Positions 16,101 through 25,045 of a stretch of DNA of 64,000 nucleotides are shown one piece after another. The stretch lies in NCBI GenBank assembly GCA_016705235.1, contig JADIYP010000006.1, forward strand, positions 1,178,001 to 1,242,000, given 5' to 3'. The notes beneath the pieces are model-generated. The model was not told where the DNA came from. It was given only the letters and a program-made list of their open reading frames with translations, and did no database searches. A program made the position numbers and the translations under genes. Each line of letters begins with the position of its first letter. The first letter of the stretch is position 1. Source of the stretch: Candidatus Leptovillus affinis. Its GTDB lineage: Bacteria > Chloroflexota > Anaerolineae > Promineifilales > Promineifilaceae.

Positions 16101-16159
16101 TGAAGCGTGATGCGTGATACGTGACCAGAGAGTCTTCACGCATTACGCATCACGCTTCA
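16101..16159. repeat. GAAGCGTGATGCGTGA inverted repeat
   Basis: The arms are 16101-16124 (starting TGAAGCGTGATGCGTG) and 16136-16159, with two or so mismatches over 24 bases. It sits between convergent genes and can act as a bidirectional terminator-like hairpin, although no T run follows. The text resembles short dispersed repeats found in several phyla. Confidence 0.65.
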
Positions 16160-16188
16160 CGCCAGTCCCCACGAAATCCCAAAGACCC

Positions 16189-19100
16189 TTAATTTCTTAA
16201 TCTCACTTCTGTGGGCAAGGGAACGGCATCGTTGGGAAATGGTGCGCCATTTTTAGCAACGGCCGTTACCCTTTCCACCACCCCGCCTTCTCCCGCCCCA
16301 TAAAACCCAACCAACAAGTCATAATCACCTGGCGGCGTTTGCCCCACAGGCAGCACCACCACATCTGTTACCACTTCACCGGTCTGCCATTGGCTGGTCG
16401 GATAGGTATTGAACACTGGAAAGCCGTCGGCTTGCGCCAGCGGCGGTTGGCCGCCAGCCGGGTTAACCAGGTGAACAAAGCGGGTGTAATCGGTCTGACC
16501 ATCGCCCAGCGCCTGCCAGATCAATGTCACCGTCAACCTATCATCCTGCTTTTCCACCGTGTAATCTACCAGCGCAATCGCATCGCCAAACACGGCCGTT
16601 GCTTCCCCCACCACCCCTTCCGGCAGTTCAAACACCGGTTCATTCGGCGTAAATACCAGGCCGCCATCGCCGCCAATCAACACACCCAACCGGCGCGTCA
16701 GCACGGCCGTTTCCGGCGCGCTCACGTCATACACCTGCGCCACCAACGGGTAAGGCCCGGCCGCCGGGTCCAATTCCGGCAAGCCCAAAGCCAACCAATC
16801 GGCCGTCCACTGCTCCGCCGGCCAGCCGCTGCTGGGCAAAAAGCCAAAACCCGGTTGGGTATCCAACTGGCGCAGCCACTGTCCCTGCGCATCGGTCAGC
16901 CGCAGCGATACGGCGTAGTTTTGGCTTAACGGCCGTGCCGTCCACCACGCCAACCGCACATCCAAAACCGGCGCATCCGCCCGCACCGCACCGCCCACTG
17001 CCCGCACATCCAGCGCCCCTCCGCGCCTCTGCTCCTCTGGGTTAACATGCGCCTCCACCCGCAACGGCCGTAAAAACAAATCCCCGCGCGTCAAACCAGC
17101 AGCCGTTTCCGCCGGATAACCCGCCACAATCAGGCGCGGCACAAACAAACCGGCCGGCGCATCCGCCGGAATGGACAATACAAACCGCATAGACTTGCCC
17201 AAAGGTTGCGTCTCTTGAGCAATGGGCGCCGGGAGGACTTCCGCCAGCAGCGACGGCCGTGTGATCGCCGGCGTAAACAAAGCCACACTCACCGGCTGCC
17301 CGGCCGCAGCTCCCAAATTCTGCCAGTTCAGGGTGATGGTCAGGTCGTCGCCCGGTTTTGCCTGCTCCTGGCTGTACGAATAGCCGGCCAGCGTCAGGCC
17401 ATCGGCAAACAAGATGCCCGCCGGATCATGGTGCAGGTAGGCCATCTGGGCAAAATCCCAATTGAGATCGTCTGCCGCTGGCTGCGCTTCCGGCCACAAC
17501 TGCGCGACCAGCGCCACGCCCAGCAGCGCCAGCAAACCCCATGCCAGACCGCGCCCTGCTCGCCCCCAACGGCGCGGCCATACCAACCAGATCGTCGCTA
17601 ACACGGCCGTCACCGACACCCATTCCGCGCCTGCCTGCACCGGCGTGCGTCTCAGGCGCAGGGTGATGGTGTGGTCGCCCGGCGGCGCGTCGATTTGCAC
17701 CAGACCTGAACCGGCGGCTGGCGCAACCACCGCCGCCGCGCCATCCACCGCCGCCGTCCAGCCGGGCCAATACATGGTAGGAAACACCAGGGTTGCGCCG
17801 GAAACGGCCGTATCCACCTGCCAGACCTGCCGCGCCGCCCGCCGTTCAATCAACGCTGCTTCCCCGGCCCCGGCCAACACTTGCACGCGATTGCGCTCGC
17901 CGCTATTCAGCCAGGGGCTGGTGGATGGGCGCGGCTGCACGGCCGTGTACAGATACTCTGCGCTGACTGTGCTGCCAATGTTGCCGCTGTACCACTCGTA
18001 TTGGGCCAGCTTTTCGGCCGTCACGTCGGCGTCGGTCAGGCGCAGGTAATCGGGCCGCAGCCCGCCCAGCGCCGAACCGATCAATATCAATGCCGCCAAC
18101 GGCACAATCACCCGCCGCCCCGGCAGCAGCGCCAGCACGGCCGTCGCCAAAGCCCCGGCCAACGCCTGCACCGACAAAAAACGCCAGGGAAACTGCGTGA
18201 AATCCAACAGCGGCAGGTATTCCCACAACGGCCGTGACCACGGCGTGATCATGAACGTCGCCACACCAAAAGTGACCAGGATATAAAGCAGAAATGAGGG
18301 GGCCGGGGTCTCTTCTCTTTGCGCCTTCGCCTCTTTGCGTCTTTGCGTTAAGAAAAACACGCTCGCCACGAGACCGGCAACGGCCGTAACCGCCTGCGCC
18401 AGCCCCATGCGAAACGCCTGCCCGCCATCCACGCCATAATCAAACAAAGCCGTCGTCTGCACTAAATCCAGCCCGCGAAAATGATTGCTGAAATGAAAAT
18501 ACCCTTCGGTCACCGGTCCCAACTGCGCCAGCCCCTTCTCCGCCAGCGCCGGAACAAAGAACCAGGCGGCCAGCGCGAAAGCCAACAGCAGCCCGATCAA
18601 GATGCGCGAAACGGGCAGCGCTGAACGATGCGTGATGAAGATGAGCAAGAGGTAAAGGAGTAAGAAAGGGGAAAAAATGAGCGCGGAAATGTTGTGGCTA
18701 AGAATCAGGCCGGCATAGGCCAGCGCCAAAAACGCGATGCGCTTTTTCCGCCCGTCCACATCCGGCTGCCGAAATCCATCGGCGGCCAGCAGGACCAGGG
18801 GATAAAAAGCCATCGCCCAAAATTCGGCCAGCGAATCGCCGCGCACGTAGACGTTGACCATGTGGAAGGGCGCGGTGGTGTAGGCCACGGCCGCCAACAG
18901 CCCGGCCCACGACGATTTAAACCAGCGCCTTGCCAGGACAAACACAGCCCCGGCGGCGACTATAAATCCGGCAAGCTGCGAAAGCTGGATCGACTGAACA
19001 TAGCCAAAACCGAGAAAACGAAACACGGCCGTCACATAAATCGACAACGGCGCATAAAAATTAAAAAAGGGGTAGCCGTAGCCGTAATTGGCGTCCGGCA

Positions 19101-19347
19101 TCCAGCGCACCGGAAAATGGCCATCACGCACGGCCGTTTCCAACTGCTGCAACCGCTGCAACAAAAATGGGCTGTCGCCGCCGCCGCGCGTATTCACCAG
19201 ACCTGGCCCAGACAACAGCGGCCAGGCAGCTAACACAGCGACGAAGAGCGTAGCCAGCCAAAAAAGATGCGCAGAGGTGAGGGGGAACCGTTTTTCGGAC
19301 AATCTGGCAGCGCGGGTGGGTGATGGCGCGTCGTTTCCGCGCCTCAC
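16189..19347 (-). CDS. Large polytopic membrane protein, YfhO / PTPS-related type, with C-terminal beta-sandwich domains
   Basis: About 1050 residues. The first ~520 hold ten or more membrane helices. An early extracytoplasmic loop, GGGDSPFLLQRLQQLE with FPVRWMPDANYGYGYPFFNFYAP, is typical of the 6-pyruvoyl-tetrahydropterin-synthase-related / YfhO-like membrane family, which resembles GT-C glycosyltransferases. The remainder is soluble and beta-rich, ending in a domain with YPTSQW and TPPGDYDLLVGFYG that recurs at 2-358 and in 21699-23636. It is likely a lipid-linked sugar transferase acting on surface glycans or glycoproteins, but catalysis is not proven. A GTG at 19347 is chosen because it begins 14 bases after the previous stop (19364); the frame remains open upstream. 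It is the last gene of a four-gene minus-strand operon. Confidence 0.75.
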   Translation of the reverse strand: MRRGNDAPSPTRAARLSEKRFPLTSAHLFWLATLFVAVLAAWPLLSGPGLVNTRGGGDSPFLLQRLQQLETAVRDGHFPVRWMPDANYGYGYPFFNFYAPLSIYVTAVFRFLGFGYVQSIQLSQLAGFIVAAGAVFVLARRWFKSSWAGLLAAVAYTTAPFHMVNVYVRGDSLAEFWAMAFYPLVLLAADGFRQPDVDGRKKRIAFLALAYAGLILSHNISALIFSPFLLLYLLLIFITHRSALPVSRILIGLLLAFALAAWFFVPALAEKGLAQLGPVTEGYFHFSNHFRGLDLVQTTALFDYGVDGGQAFRMGLAQAVTAVAGLVASVFFLTQRRKEAKAQREETPAPSFLLYILVTFGVATFMITPWSRPLWEYLPLLDFTQFPWRFLSVQALAGALATAVLALLPGRRVIVPLAALILIGSALGGLRPDYLRLTDADVTAEKLAQYEWYSGNIGSTVSAEYLYTAVQPRPSTSPWLNSGERNRVQVLAGAGEAALIERRAARQVWQVDTAVSGATLVFPTMYWPGWTAAVDGAAAVVAPAAGSGLVQIDAPPGDHTITLRLRRTPVQAGAEWVSVTAVLATIWLVWPRRWGRAGRGLAWGLLALLGVALVAQLWPEAQPAADDLNWDFAQMAYLHHDPAGILFADGLTLAGYSYSQEQAKPGDDLTITLNWQNLGAAAGQPVSVALFTPAITRPSLLAEVLPAPIAQETQPLGKSMRFVLSIPADAPAGLFVPRLIVAGYPAETAAGLTRGDLFLRPLRVEAHVNPEEQRRGGALDVRAVGGAVRADAPVLDVRLAWWTARPLSQNYAVSLRLTDAQGQWLRQLDTQPGFGFLPSSGWPAEQWTADWLALGLPELDPAAGPYPLVAQVYDVSAPETAVLTRRLGVLIGGDGGLVFTPNEPVFELPEGVVGEATAVFGDAIALVDYTVEKQDDRLTVTLIWQALGDGQTDYTRFVHLVNPAGGQPPLAQADGFPVFNTYPTSQWQTGEVVTDVVVLPVGQTPPGDYDLLVGFYGAGEGGVVERVTAVAKNGAPFPNDAVPLPTEVRLRN

Positions 19348-19363
19348 CCACCCGCCAGAATCA

Positions 19364-20674
19364 CTAACTGGATTGACGGCGCAGCAGCGCGAACAGCACC
19401 GCGCCCAACAGGACAACTGCGGCCACCAACATGCCAATGCCAGCAATCGCCAAACCGCTGATGCCGCCGCCGCTGCCGGCAGATGCGCCGCTGTCGGGCT
19501 GGCTGCTGGTGTCTGGCGTAGGCGAAACGGCCGCCACGGCCGTTGGCGTCACTTCCGCGCGAATGCGGCTGCCAAAAGCCACGCCATACGTCTGCCCAAC
19601 CTGCACATCCAGGTCGGCATACTCAATCGTGGTCGGGTCCAGGCGCGGCGGCAGCACCTGCTTCACCTGATACCGGTCAGGAACCAGCCCGCCCTGGCAA
19701 ACCGGCGTTTCCGTGCCGGTAGAAATTGCCTGGCCCACAATCGCCGTCGCATTGGCGATGGTAAATGTCACCCCGGCCATGTACCCCTCATTGGGGTCCT
19801 GCACGCCGTTACCGTTTTCGTCGTTAAAGGCGTTCACGCAAATCGTGCCGCCTTCGGGCGTGGGTGATGGCGTCTCGGTGGGCACGGCCGTAAAGGTGGC
19901 CGTCACTTCCGGCGTATTCGTGGCTGTCGGCGGAACTGGCGTGTTGGTGACCAACGGCGCGGGCGGCAGCGTGGGCAAGGGCAGCGGCGTGTTGGTCGGC
20001 GGCGGGCCAACGGCAATCACTTCGGCCGTGTCGAACCACACATCCAAATGGGCGCGGCACTGGTTTACCCCGGCCACTGCCCAATTCGCCGACGTATACA
20101 CGGAGATTTGCGTGCCGGTAGCCACCGCTTCCACGGAAACCTGCTGCCAGGTGTCATGCGGATTGGCGGAACCGCTCCACACGATGTCGCCATCGTACCA
20201 GATACCGCCATTGCCGCTGGGGTCGATGCCGGCGCGCACATTCATCGCCAAACCAGATTCAGACGGCGCGGGGAAATTGTCCATGCCGCCACGGCCGCGC
20301 GCGTAAAAAGTGAACCGATACGTGGTGCCAGGCGTCGCCGGGACGTTTTGCCACATACCCGCGTGCCAGGTGTCCCACTGATTGCCTATATGCTGGGAGG
20401 CGTTGCCGCTGTGGATCAACGCCGAGTTGAACTCGCCAGACCACTGCGGGCTTTTGACGTATGGATTGGTGCAATCGCCAAATTTATCGGCGCTGCTAAC
20501 CTCATCCCAGCGCACCCAATCTTGGGCGGCGCCATCTCCGCTGTACGGCTGTTCAAAGCCGGGGTTTTTTAACAGGTTGGCCTGCTGCATCGGGGCGGCG
20601 GCGCTGGGCGCGGCTGTTACCGACAATACCAGGGTGAGGGCCATCAGCCCTGCCAATATCAAAATTTTTTTCAT
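19364..20674 (-). CDS. Secreted carbohydrate-binding-like protein with SdrD-type domain and C-terminal anchor
   Basis: A 436-residue protein. It has a signal peptide (1-27), then a carbohydrate-binding-module-like domain (about 33-215) starting NLLKNPGFEQPYSGDG and containing YRFTFYARGRGG. A Pro/Thr linker (NTPLPLPTLPPAP) leads to a Ca-binding SdrD/Cna-B-like domain from CVNAFNDENGNGVQDPNEG. A second linker and one membrane helix end in LLRRQSS. Expected location: outer surface, bound by the C-terminal helix. The ATG follows GAGG by 7 bases. The SdrD-like module is closely repeated in the next gene upstream (20783), and both sit in an operon with two glycosyltransferase-like proteins, so the proteins may be glycosylated by them; that is inference. 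Confidence 0.8.
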   Translation of the reverse strand: MKKILILAGLMALTLVLSVTAAPSAAAPMQQANLLKNPGFEQPYSGDGAAQDWVRWDEVSSADKFGDCTNPYVKSPQWSGEFNSALIHSGNASQHIGNQWDTWHAGMWQNVPATPGTTYRFTFYARGRGGMDNFPAPSESGLAMNVRAGIDPSGNGGIWYDGDIVWSGSANPHDTWQQVSVEAVATGTQISVYTSANWAVAGVNQCRAHLDVWFDTAEVIAVGPPPTNTPLPLPTLPPAPLVTNTPVPPTATNTPEVTATFTAVPTETPSPTPEGGTICVNAFNDENGNGVQDPNEGYMAGVTFTIANATAIVGQAISTGTETPVCQGGLVPDRYQVKQVLPPRLDPTTIEYADLDVQVGQTYGVAFGSRIRAEVTPTAVAAVSPTPDTSSQPDSGASAGSGGGISGLAIAGIGMLVAAVVLLGAVLFALLRRQSS

Positions 20675-20709
20675 CTCATTACCTCAACAAATTTCTTGTT
20701 TAACTCTAC

Positions 20710-20769
20710 AGACCCTAAGGGTTTAAGCACCAGATAGCCTGGCTTCTCAAGCGTAAACCCTTAGGGTCT
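20710..20769. repeat. AGACCCTAAGGGTTT hairpin, copy 2
   Basis: The arms 20710-20724 and 20755-20769 are perfectly complementary over 15 bases, with a 30-base spacer. It lies inside the operon between the LysM gene and the carbohydrate-binding-like gene and could lower downstream expression or protect upstream mRNA. Confidence 0.75.
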
Positions 20770-20782
20770 TTACTTCACCAGT

Positions 20783-21653
20783 TTATTGCCGACGCGCACG
20801 AATGGCAAAGATTGCGCCGCCAGAAAGCAATACGGCCGTTAACACCAACACGCCCCACACCAACAAATTCGGCCCCGCCGGACTTTGAACGGCCACGGCC
20901 GAGGGTGTCGGCGTCGCTTGCGCTTCAGCAACCACAGGAGGCGGCTGGTTTAATGCTGCGGGTGTGGCCGTGCCAGGTACGGCCGTTTCGCCCACCGTCG
21001 CCCCGCTGTAACTGCCAAATGTCAAATTTATTACGTTACCCAATTGCAGCAGCACGGCCACATCGCCATCATTCGTCAGCGTCTCGCCGCGCCCGATGGA
21101 GCGCGTAATGCGATACGTGCCCGGCTCCAGGTTCAGGCAGTGCGGCTCCGACACGCCAGTCGTAATGTAATTGGCCACCACTGCCTGCTCGGTAAAAATG
21201 GTAAAAGCGACCGCGCCGCGCAGTGGTTCGCCGGCTTCCTGCGCCCCGTCGCGATTTAAATCATCGAAGGCGGAAAGGCAAACGGCCGTTTCCGGCAGCG
21301 GCAGCGGCGTGCGCGTCGGCGTCGGCGGCCCCAAGGTGGGCGTCGCGGTTGGCTCTGGCGTATCTGTAGGCAGGGGTTCCACCCGTCCAATCAGCAGCCG
21401 GTCGCCGGGTTTGACAATTGAGTTTTCTGTCAGCCCGTTTAAATCGAACAGGGTTTGTAAGGTGATACCAGCGCGCGCGGCAATGCTCCACATGGAATCG
21501 TTGACCTGCACTTCCACATAAATGTTGCCTTCAGCGTCCGGGGTGGGCGTCGGAAAGGTTTGCGCCAGCAACGGCCGTCCGGCCAGCCCAAACAAAACGC
21601 CCATAAACAAGCAAAAAAAACAGAATCCGCAGCATAGCCCTAAGCGTACCCAT
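20783..21653 (-). CDS. LysM + SdrD-like surface protein, apparent frame break in the signal peptide
   Basis: About 290 residues. A hydrophobic N-terminus ends LLAQT, followed by a LysM domain (VQVNDSMWSIAARAGITLQT ... VKPGDRLLIG) expected to bind peptidoglycan-like glycans. Next come a Pro/Thr linker, an SdrD-like domain (CLSAFDDLNRDGAQEAGEP), another linker and a C-terminal helix with RARRQ. The start is odd. The only ATG with a good ribosome site (AGGAG, ATG at 21653-21651) is in a different frame, and it joins the LysM frame only if one T is lost from the T8 run at 21613-21620. The frame is otherwise open back to a GTG at 21748 inside the preceding gene. Either a sequencing indel, slippage on T8, or use of a weak overlapping start would explain this. 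Confidence 0.7.
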
Positions 21654-21698
21654 CTTCTCCTATTCTGCCCAACGCCCGGCGCACGATAGCCGTGCTGC

Positions 21699-23636
21699 CT
21701 ACCGCTGATCCGCGCCGGGCCACACAAAAACGTCGCCAACCGCTTCACCGGCGCCGTTTTTCACCGGCAGACGCGTGCCTGTCGCCGCGTCGTAAAGGCC
21801 AATTTGAATGTCGTAGGGCGCGCTCGCTGCGCCTTCGGGCAGAGCGATGCGGCGGCGGTCGCGCAGCAGCAGGCCTGCCTGCCACCAATCGGCCGGCCAT
21901 AATCCGGCTCCCGGCCGCCCATCGCTCTGGGCAATCAGGCCATCTGCCCCGACGATGTGGATAAAGGCGGTGAGGGTGGGCGACACGGCCGTTTCCCCTT
22001 CCCAAAACAAATCAACCTGAAGCTCGCCTGAGGGCAAGGTCTCAACGTCAACGTGGCGCAGCACCAAACTATCCCCAAATGTTGCTTGCGTGGGCCAATC
22101 CGGCGGCGGCTGTACGCTGTAACGGGCATACAACGGATACGCTTCCGGTTCCAGGTCGCCGCGTGCCAGCGCGCCCCAATCGGCCGTTACCAGCGCCGGG
22201 GGATGAATGGCTTGCCCCACGGCCGTCAAGCCATCGTAAGGCCAGGCGTAGATGACGGCCGTTTCCGGCAATGGCGGCAGTCCGGCAGCGGCCGTAAAAA
22301 GCTGCACCCGCGCAGCGTCCACCAGAAAGGGCAGCGTGGGGTACTTTTGCCAGTATCGCTCGCCATCGACAAACACGGCCGTTTCCGCCGGTTCGGCGTT
22401 GATTTGAGCGGCCATGTCGGTAACGGCCGTTTCAAACAAAAAAGCCACATCCGGCTGGCGCAAATAATTGACATAATCACGAACAGAGACCAGCAAACTG
22501 GCCGCCAACAACCCAATAACCAATCCCTGCCGCGCCAAACGAGGCAGCCGCGCCCAATTCCAGAGCCAATCCAGGCCCAGCGCGGGCAGCAGCAAGGCGG
22601 CGGGCAGCACACCGGCCGCGCGCAAAAAATGGGGCGTGTCCTCGGCCAGAATGGTTGGTCCGAGCATCATGAGCACCCACAGCAGCGCAGCCATCGCCGC
22701 CGGACGCCGCCAATGGCGCACGCACCAGGCCGCGCCCAACAAAAACGGCCCGGCCAGCAGCCAATCAAACACCGGCCGGTTGGCGGGATTGTGGCGCAGG
22801 ATGTCATCGCCGCGCCAGATGAACAGGCCCAACGCGCGGCCAACTTGCCGCGCCAGCGTTCCCCACAAATCGCCGCCGTTTATGGCCGGATTAAGAATGG
22901 AGACCTGCCCGGCGCGCCCTAAAATGAGCGCCGGGTCCTGGAAAAACAGCAGGGCTAAGGGCAGCAGGGCCACGGCCGTGCCCAATGCAAACCAGACCAC
23001 GCCCGGCCACAAACGCGCCGCCCGCTTTTGCCAGAGCAGGTAGAGCAGCAGCGCCAGCAGCACGAGCGGCGTAAACCGCATGGCCAGATAGGTGTAGAAT
23101 CCTGCGCCGTAAACCAGCCCGGCGGCCAGCCACAGCCAGGGGCGCTGCCGCCGGTAAGCCAGCGTGCCCAGCCAGAAAGCCAACGCCAGCAGTGGAACCA
23201 TCAACACCACGCGCAGCCCAATCCGGCTGAGGTGAATGCTCCATACGGTGACGGCCCACAACCAGGCGGTCAGCCAGCCGACACGGCGGCCAAACCATTC
23301 GCGCCCCAGCAGGTAGACGGCCAGCGTAGTCAGCGAGCCAACCACAGCGGCGGTCAGGCGCACGGCCGTCGCCGAGCGACCAAGTAGGGCGATGGCGGCA
23401 GCGGTGAAGTAGATGTAGGCGGGTTCACGGCCGTTGTTAGCGGGGAAAAAGAGGGGATGACGGCCGTCCAACACCGCCAGCGCGTCCAGGCCGTTGTAGG
23501 CTTCATCGCGGTACAAGCCGGGCGGCTGCGCGCCTAACTGGTAGAACCGCAAGAAAACGGCCGTACCGACGATTAACAGTAATAAAGCCCACCCCCAACG
23601 GGATGGGCTGTGAAGTTCATTAGATGAGGTGTGCAT
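21699..23636 (-). CDS. GT39-like (ArnT/PMT type) glycosyltransferase
   Basis: About 645 residues with eleven or so membrane helices in the first ~440 residues. The GT-C signature loop, PPGLYRDEAYNGLDALAVL, contains an Asp-Glu pair in the first periplasmic loop, as in ArnT/PMT enzymes; GREPAYIYFTA and IHLSRIGLR follow. The C-terminal ~200 residues are a soluble domain ending in WWQAGLLLRDRRRIALP and YDIQIGLYD, like the tails at 2-358 and 16189-19347. Expected role: transfer of sugar from a polyprenyl-phosphate donor to lipid or protein outside the membrane. The ATG at 23636 is preferred over a TTG 18 bases earlier. It is the first gene of the operon, with the LysM gene next. Confidence 0.85.
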   Translation of the reverse strand: MHTSSNELHSPSRWGWALLLLIVGTAVFLRFYQLGAQPPGLYRDEAYNGLDALAVLDGRHPLFFPANNGREPAYIYFTAAAIALLGRSATAVRLTAAVVGSLTTLAVYLLGREWFGRRVGWLTAWLWAVTVWSIHLSRIGLRVVLMVPLLALAFWLGTLAYRRQRPWLWLAAGLVYGAGFYTYLAMRFTPLVLLALLLYLLWQKRAARLWPGVVWFALGTAVALLPLALLFFQDPALILGRAGQVSILNPAINGGDLWGTLARQVGRALGLFIWRGDDILRHNPANRPVFDWLLAGPFLLGAAWCVRHWRRPAAMAALLWVLMMLGPTILAEDTPHFLRAAGVLPAALLLPALGLDWLWNWARLPRLARQGLVIGLLAASLLVSVRDYVNYLRQPDVAFLFETAVTDMAAQINAEPAETAVFVDGERYWQKYPTLPFLVDAARVQLFTAAAGLPPLPETAVIYAWPYDGLTAVGQAIHPPALVTADWGALARGDLEPEAYPLYARYSVQPPPDWPTQATFGDSLVLRHVDVETLPSGELQVDLFWEGETAVSPTLTAFIHIVGADGLIAQSDGRPGAGLWPADWWQAGLLLRDRRRIALPEGAASAPYDIQIGLYDAATGTRLPVKNGAGEAVGDVFVWPGADQR

Positions 23637-23708
23637 CGTATCAGCAATTCTCAATTTAGATCAGGCATTCGTGCGAACAGGGCAATTTCTTTGCAATTTA
23701 GGCTGAAT

Positions 23709-23799
23709 TGTCATTCTGAGCGGAGTCTGCGGAGCGAAGAATCCCCATGTATTGGTCATTAGGGCTGAACGGGATGCTTCGGAGGACCTCAGCATGACA
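23709..23799. repeat. GTCATTCTGAGC-type palindromic element, copy 3
   Basis: It starts TGTCATTCTGAGCGGAGTC and ends GGACCTCAGCATGACA, with the same internal blocks as copies 1 and 2. It sits between the divergent GT39 and GT4 genes (23637-23914); nothing else is seen in that gap. Confidence 0.75.
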
Positions 23800-23914
23800 T
23801 ATTTCTAGTTAAATTGAGAATTCCTGGCATCGTATGTGCCCGGTTTGTCAAAGCAGGGCAAGTATAGCAAAATAGGCCGCCGCAACAAACCTGGACGAGT
23901 GAGAGTGATGAGTC

Positions 23915-25045
23915 ATGCGCGTGTTGATGCTGTCTAAAGCCCTGCTGGTTGGGGCTTATCAATCCAAACTGGCCGCCATTGCCAGCCATAAAGACATAGA
24001 CTTGCTGGCTGTCGTGCCGCCAAGCTGGGATGATCCGGCCGGGCCGGTGCTGCTGGAGCGCACCCCGGCAGATGGTTATCGTCTGCTGGTGGACCCGATT
24101 CGCTTCAACGGCAACTTTCACCTGCACTATTACCCCAAACTCAAGCAGCGTTTGGCCGAGTTTCAGCCGGATATCGTCCATATCGACGAGGAACCTTATA
24201 ACCTGGCGACCTGGCGGGCGATGCGGCAGGCGCAGGCGGTGGGAGCGAAAACCCTGTTTTTCTCCTGGCAAAATATCAACCGCCGCTACCCGCCGCCGTT
24301 TCGCTGGTGGGAAAAACAGGTCCTGACCGGCGTCGATTATGCGCTGATGGGTAACAGCGAAGCGGTAAAAGTCTGGCAGGCCAAGGGGTATGCCGGACCA
24401 TACAAAATTATTCCCCAGTTCGGCACGGACCCGGACCTGTTCTCGCCGCCGCCGAGGCGCGATCACGGCCGTGGGTTCATCATCGGCTCGGCCAACCGGC
24501 GGCTGGTAGCGGAAAAAGGGGATGATTTGCTGCTGCGGGCGGCAGCCGGGCTGCCAGGCGTCTGGCGGCTGCACATTGCCGGTAACGGGCCGCATCGTCC
24601 CTATTTGGAGCAGTTGGCGCAGGAACTGGGCATTCGGGAGCGGGTGCAGTTTGATGGGGCGATCCCATCGGCGCAGATGCCGGGTTATTTGGGGCAAATG
24701 GATGTATTGGTGCTGGCGTCGCGCACGCTGCCGAATTGGAAAGAGCAGTTTGGCCGGGTGTTGGTAGAGGCGATGGCTTGTGAAACGGCCGTTGTCGGAG
24801 CCAACAGCGGCGAAATTCCCCAGGTAATCGGCGATGCTGGCTTAATCTTTCCTGAGGATGACGTGGCGGCGCTGCACGCCCATTTGCTGCGCCTGATGCA
24901 GTCGGAAACGGCGCGTGATGAACTGGGGAGAAACGGCCGTCAGCGAGTTCTTACGCACTACACCCAAACCCAAATCGCTGACCAAACAGTGGCTGTGTAT
25001 CGGGACATGCTATCTAAAGCAGAGTATACTACTGCCCATGAATGA
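23915..25045 (+). CDS. GT4 family glycosyltransferase
   Basis: A 376-residue GT-B fold enzyme. The N-terminal Rossmann domain begins MRVLMLSKALLVGAYQSKL, with PDIVHIDEEPYN. The C-terminal domain carries FIIGSANRRLVAEKGDDLLLRA, a FDGAIPSAQMPGYL segment, and the donor-binding motif VLVEAMACETAVVGANSGEIP with the usual Glu. No membrane helix is seen, so it acts in the cytoplasm on a nucleotide sugar and probably a lipid-linked or polysaccharide acceptor. Its 3' end overlaps the next gene by 8 bases, so the two are translationally coupled. Confidence 0.9.
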   Translation: MRVLMLSKALLVGAYQSKLAAIASHKDIDLLAVVPPSWDDPAGPVLLERTPADGYRLLVDPIRFNGNFHLHYYPKLKQRLAEFQPDIVHIDEEPYNLATWRAMRQAQAVGAKTLFFSWQNINRRYPPPFRWWEKQVLTGVDYALMGNSEAVKVWQAKGYAGPYKIIPQFGTDPDLFSPPPRRDHGRGFIIGSANRRLVAEKGDDLLLRAAAGLPGVWRLHIAGNGPHRPYLEQLAQELGIRERVQFDGAIPSAQMPGYLGQMDVLVLASRTLPNWKEQFGRVLVEAMACETAVVGANSGEIPQVIGDAGLIFPEDDVAALHAHLLRLMQSETARDELGRNGRQRVLTHYTQTQIADQTVAVYRDMLSKAEYTTAHE

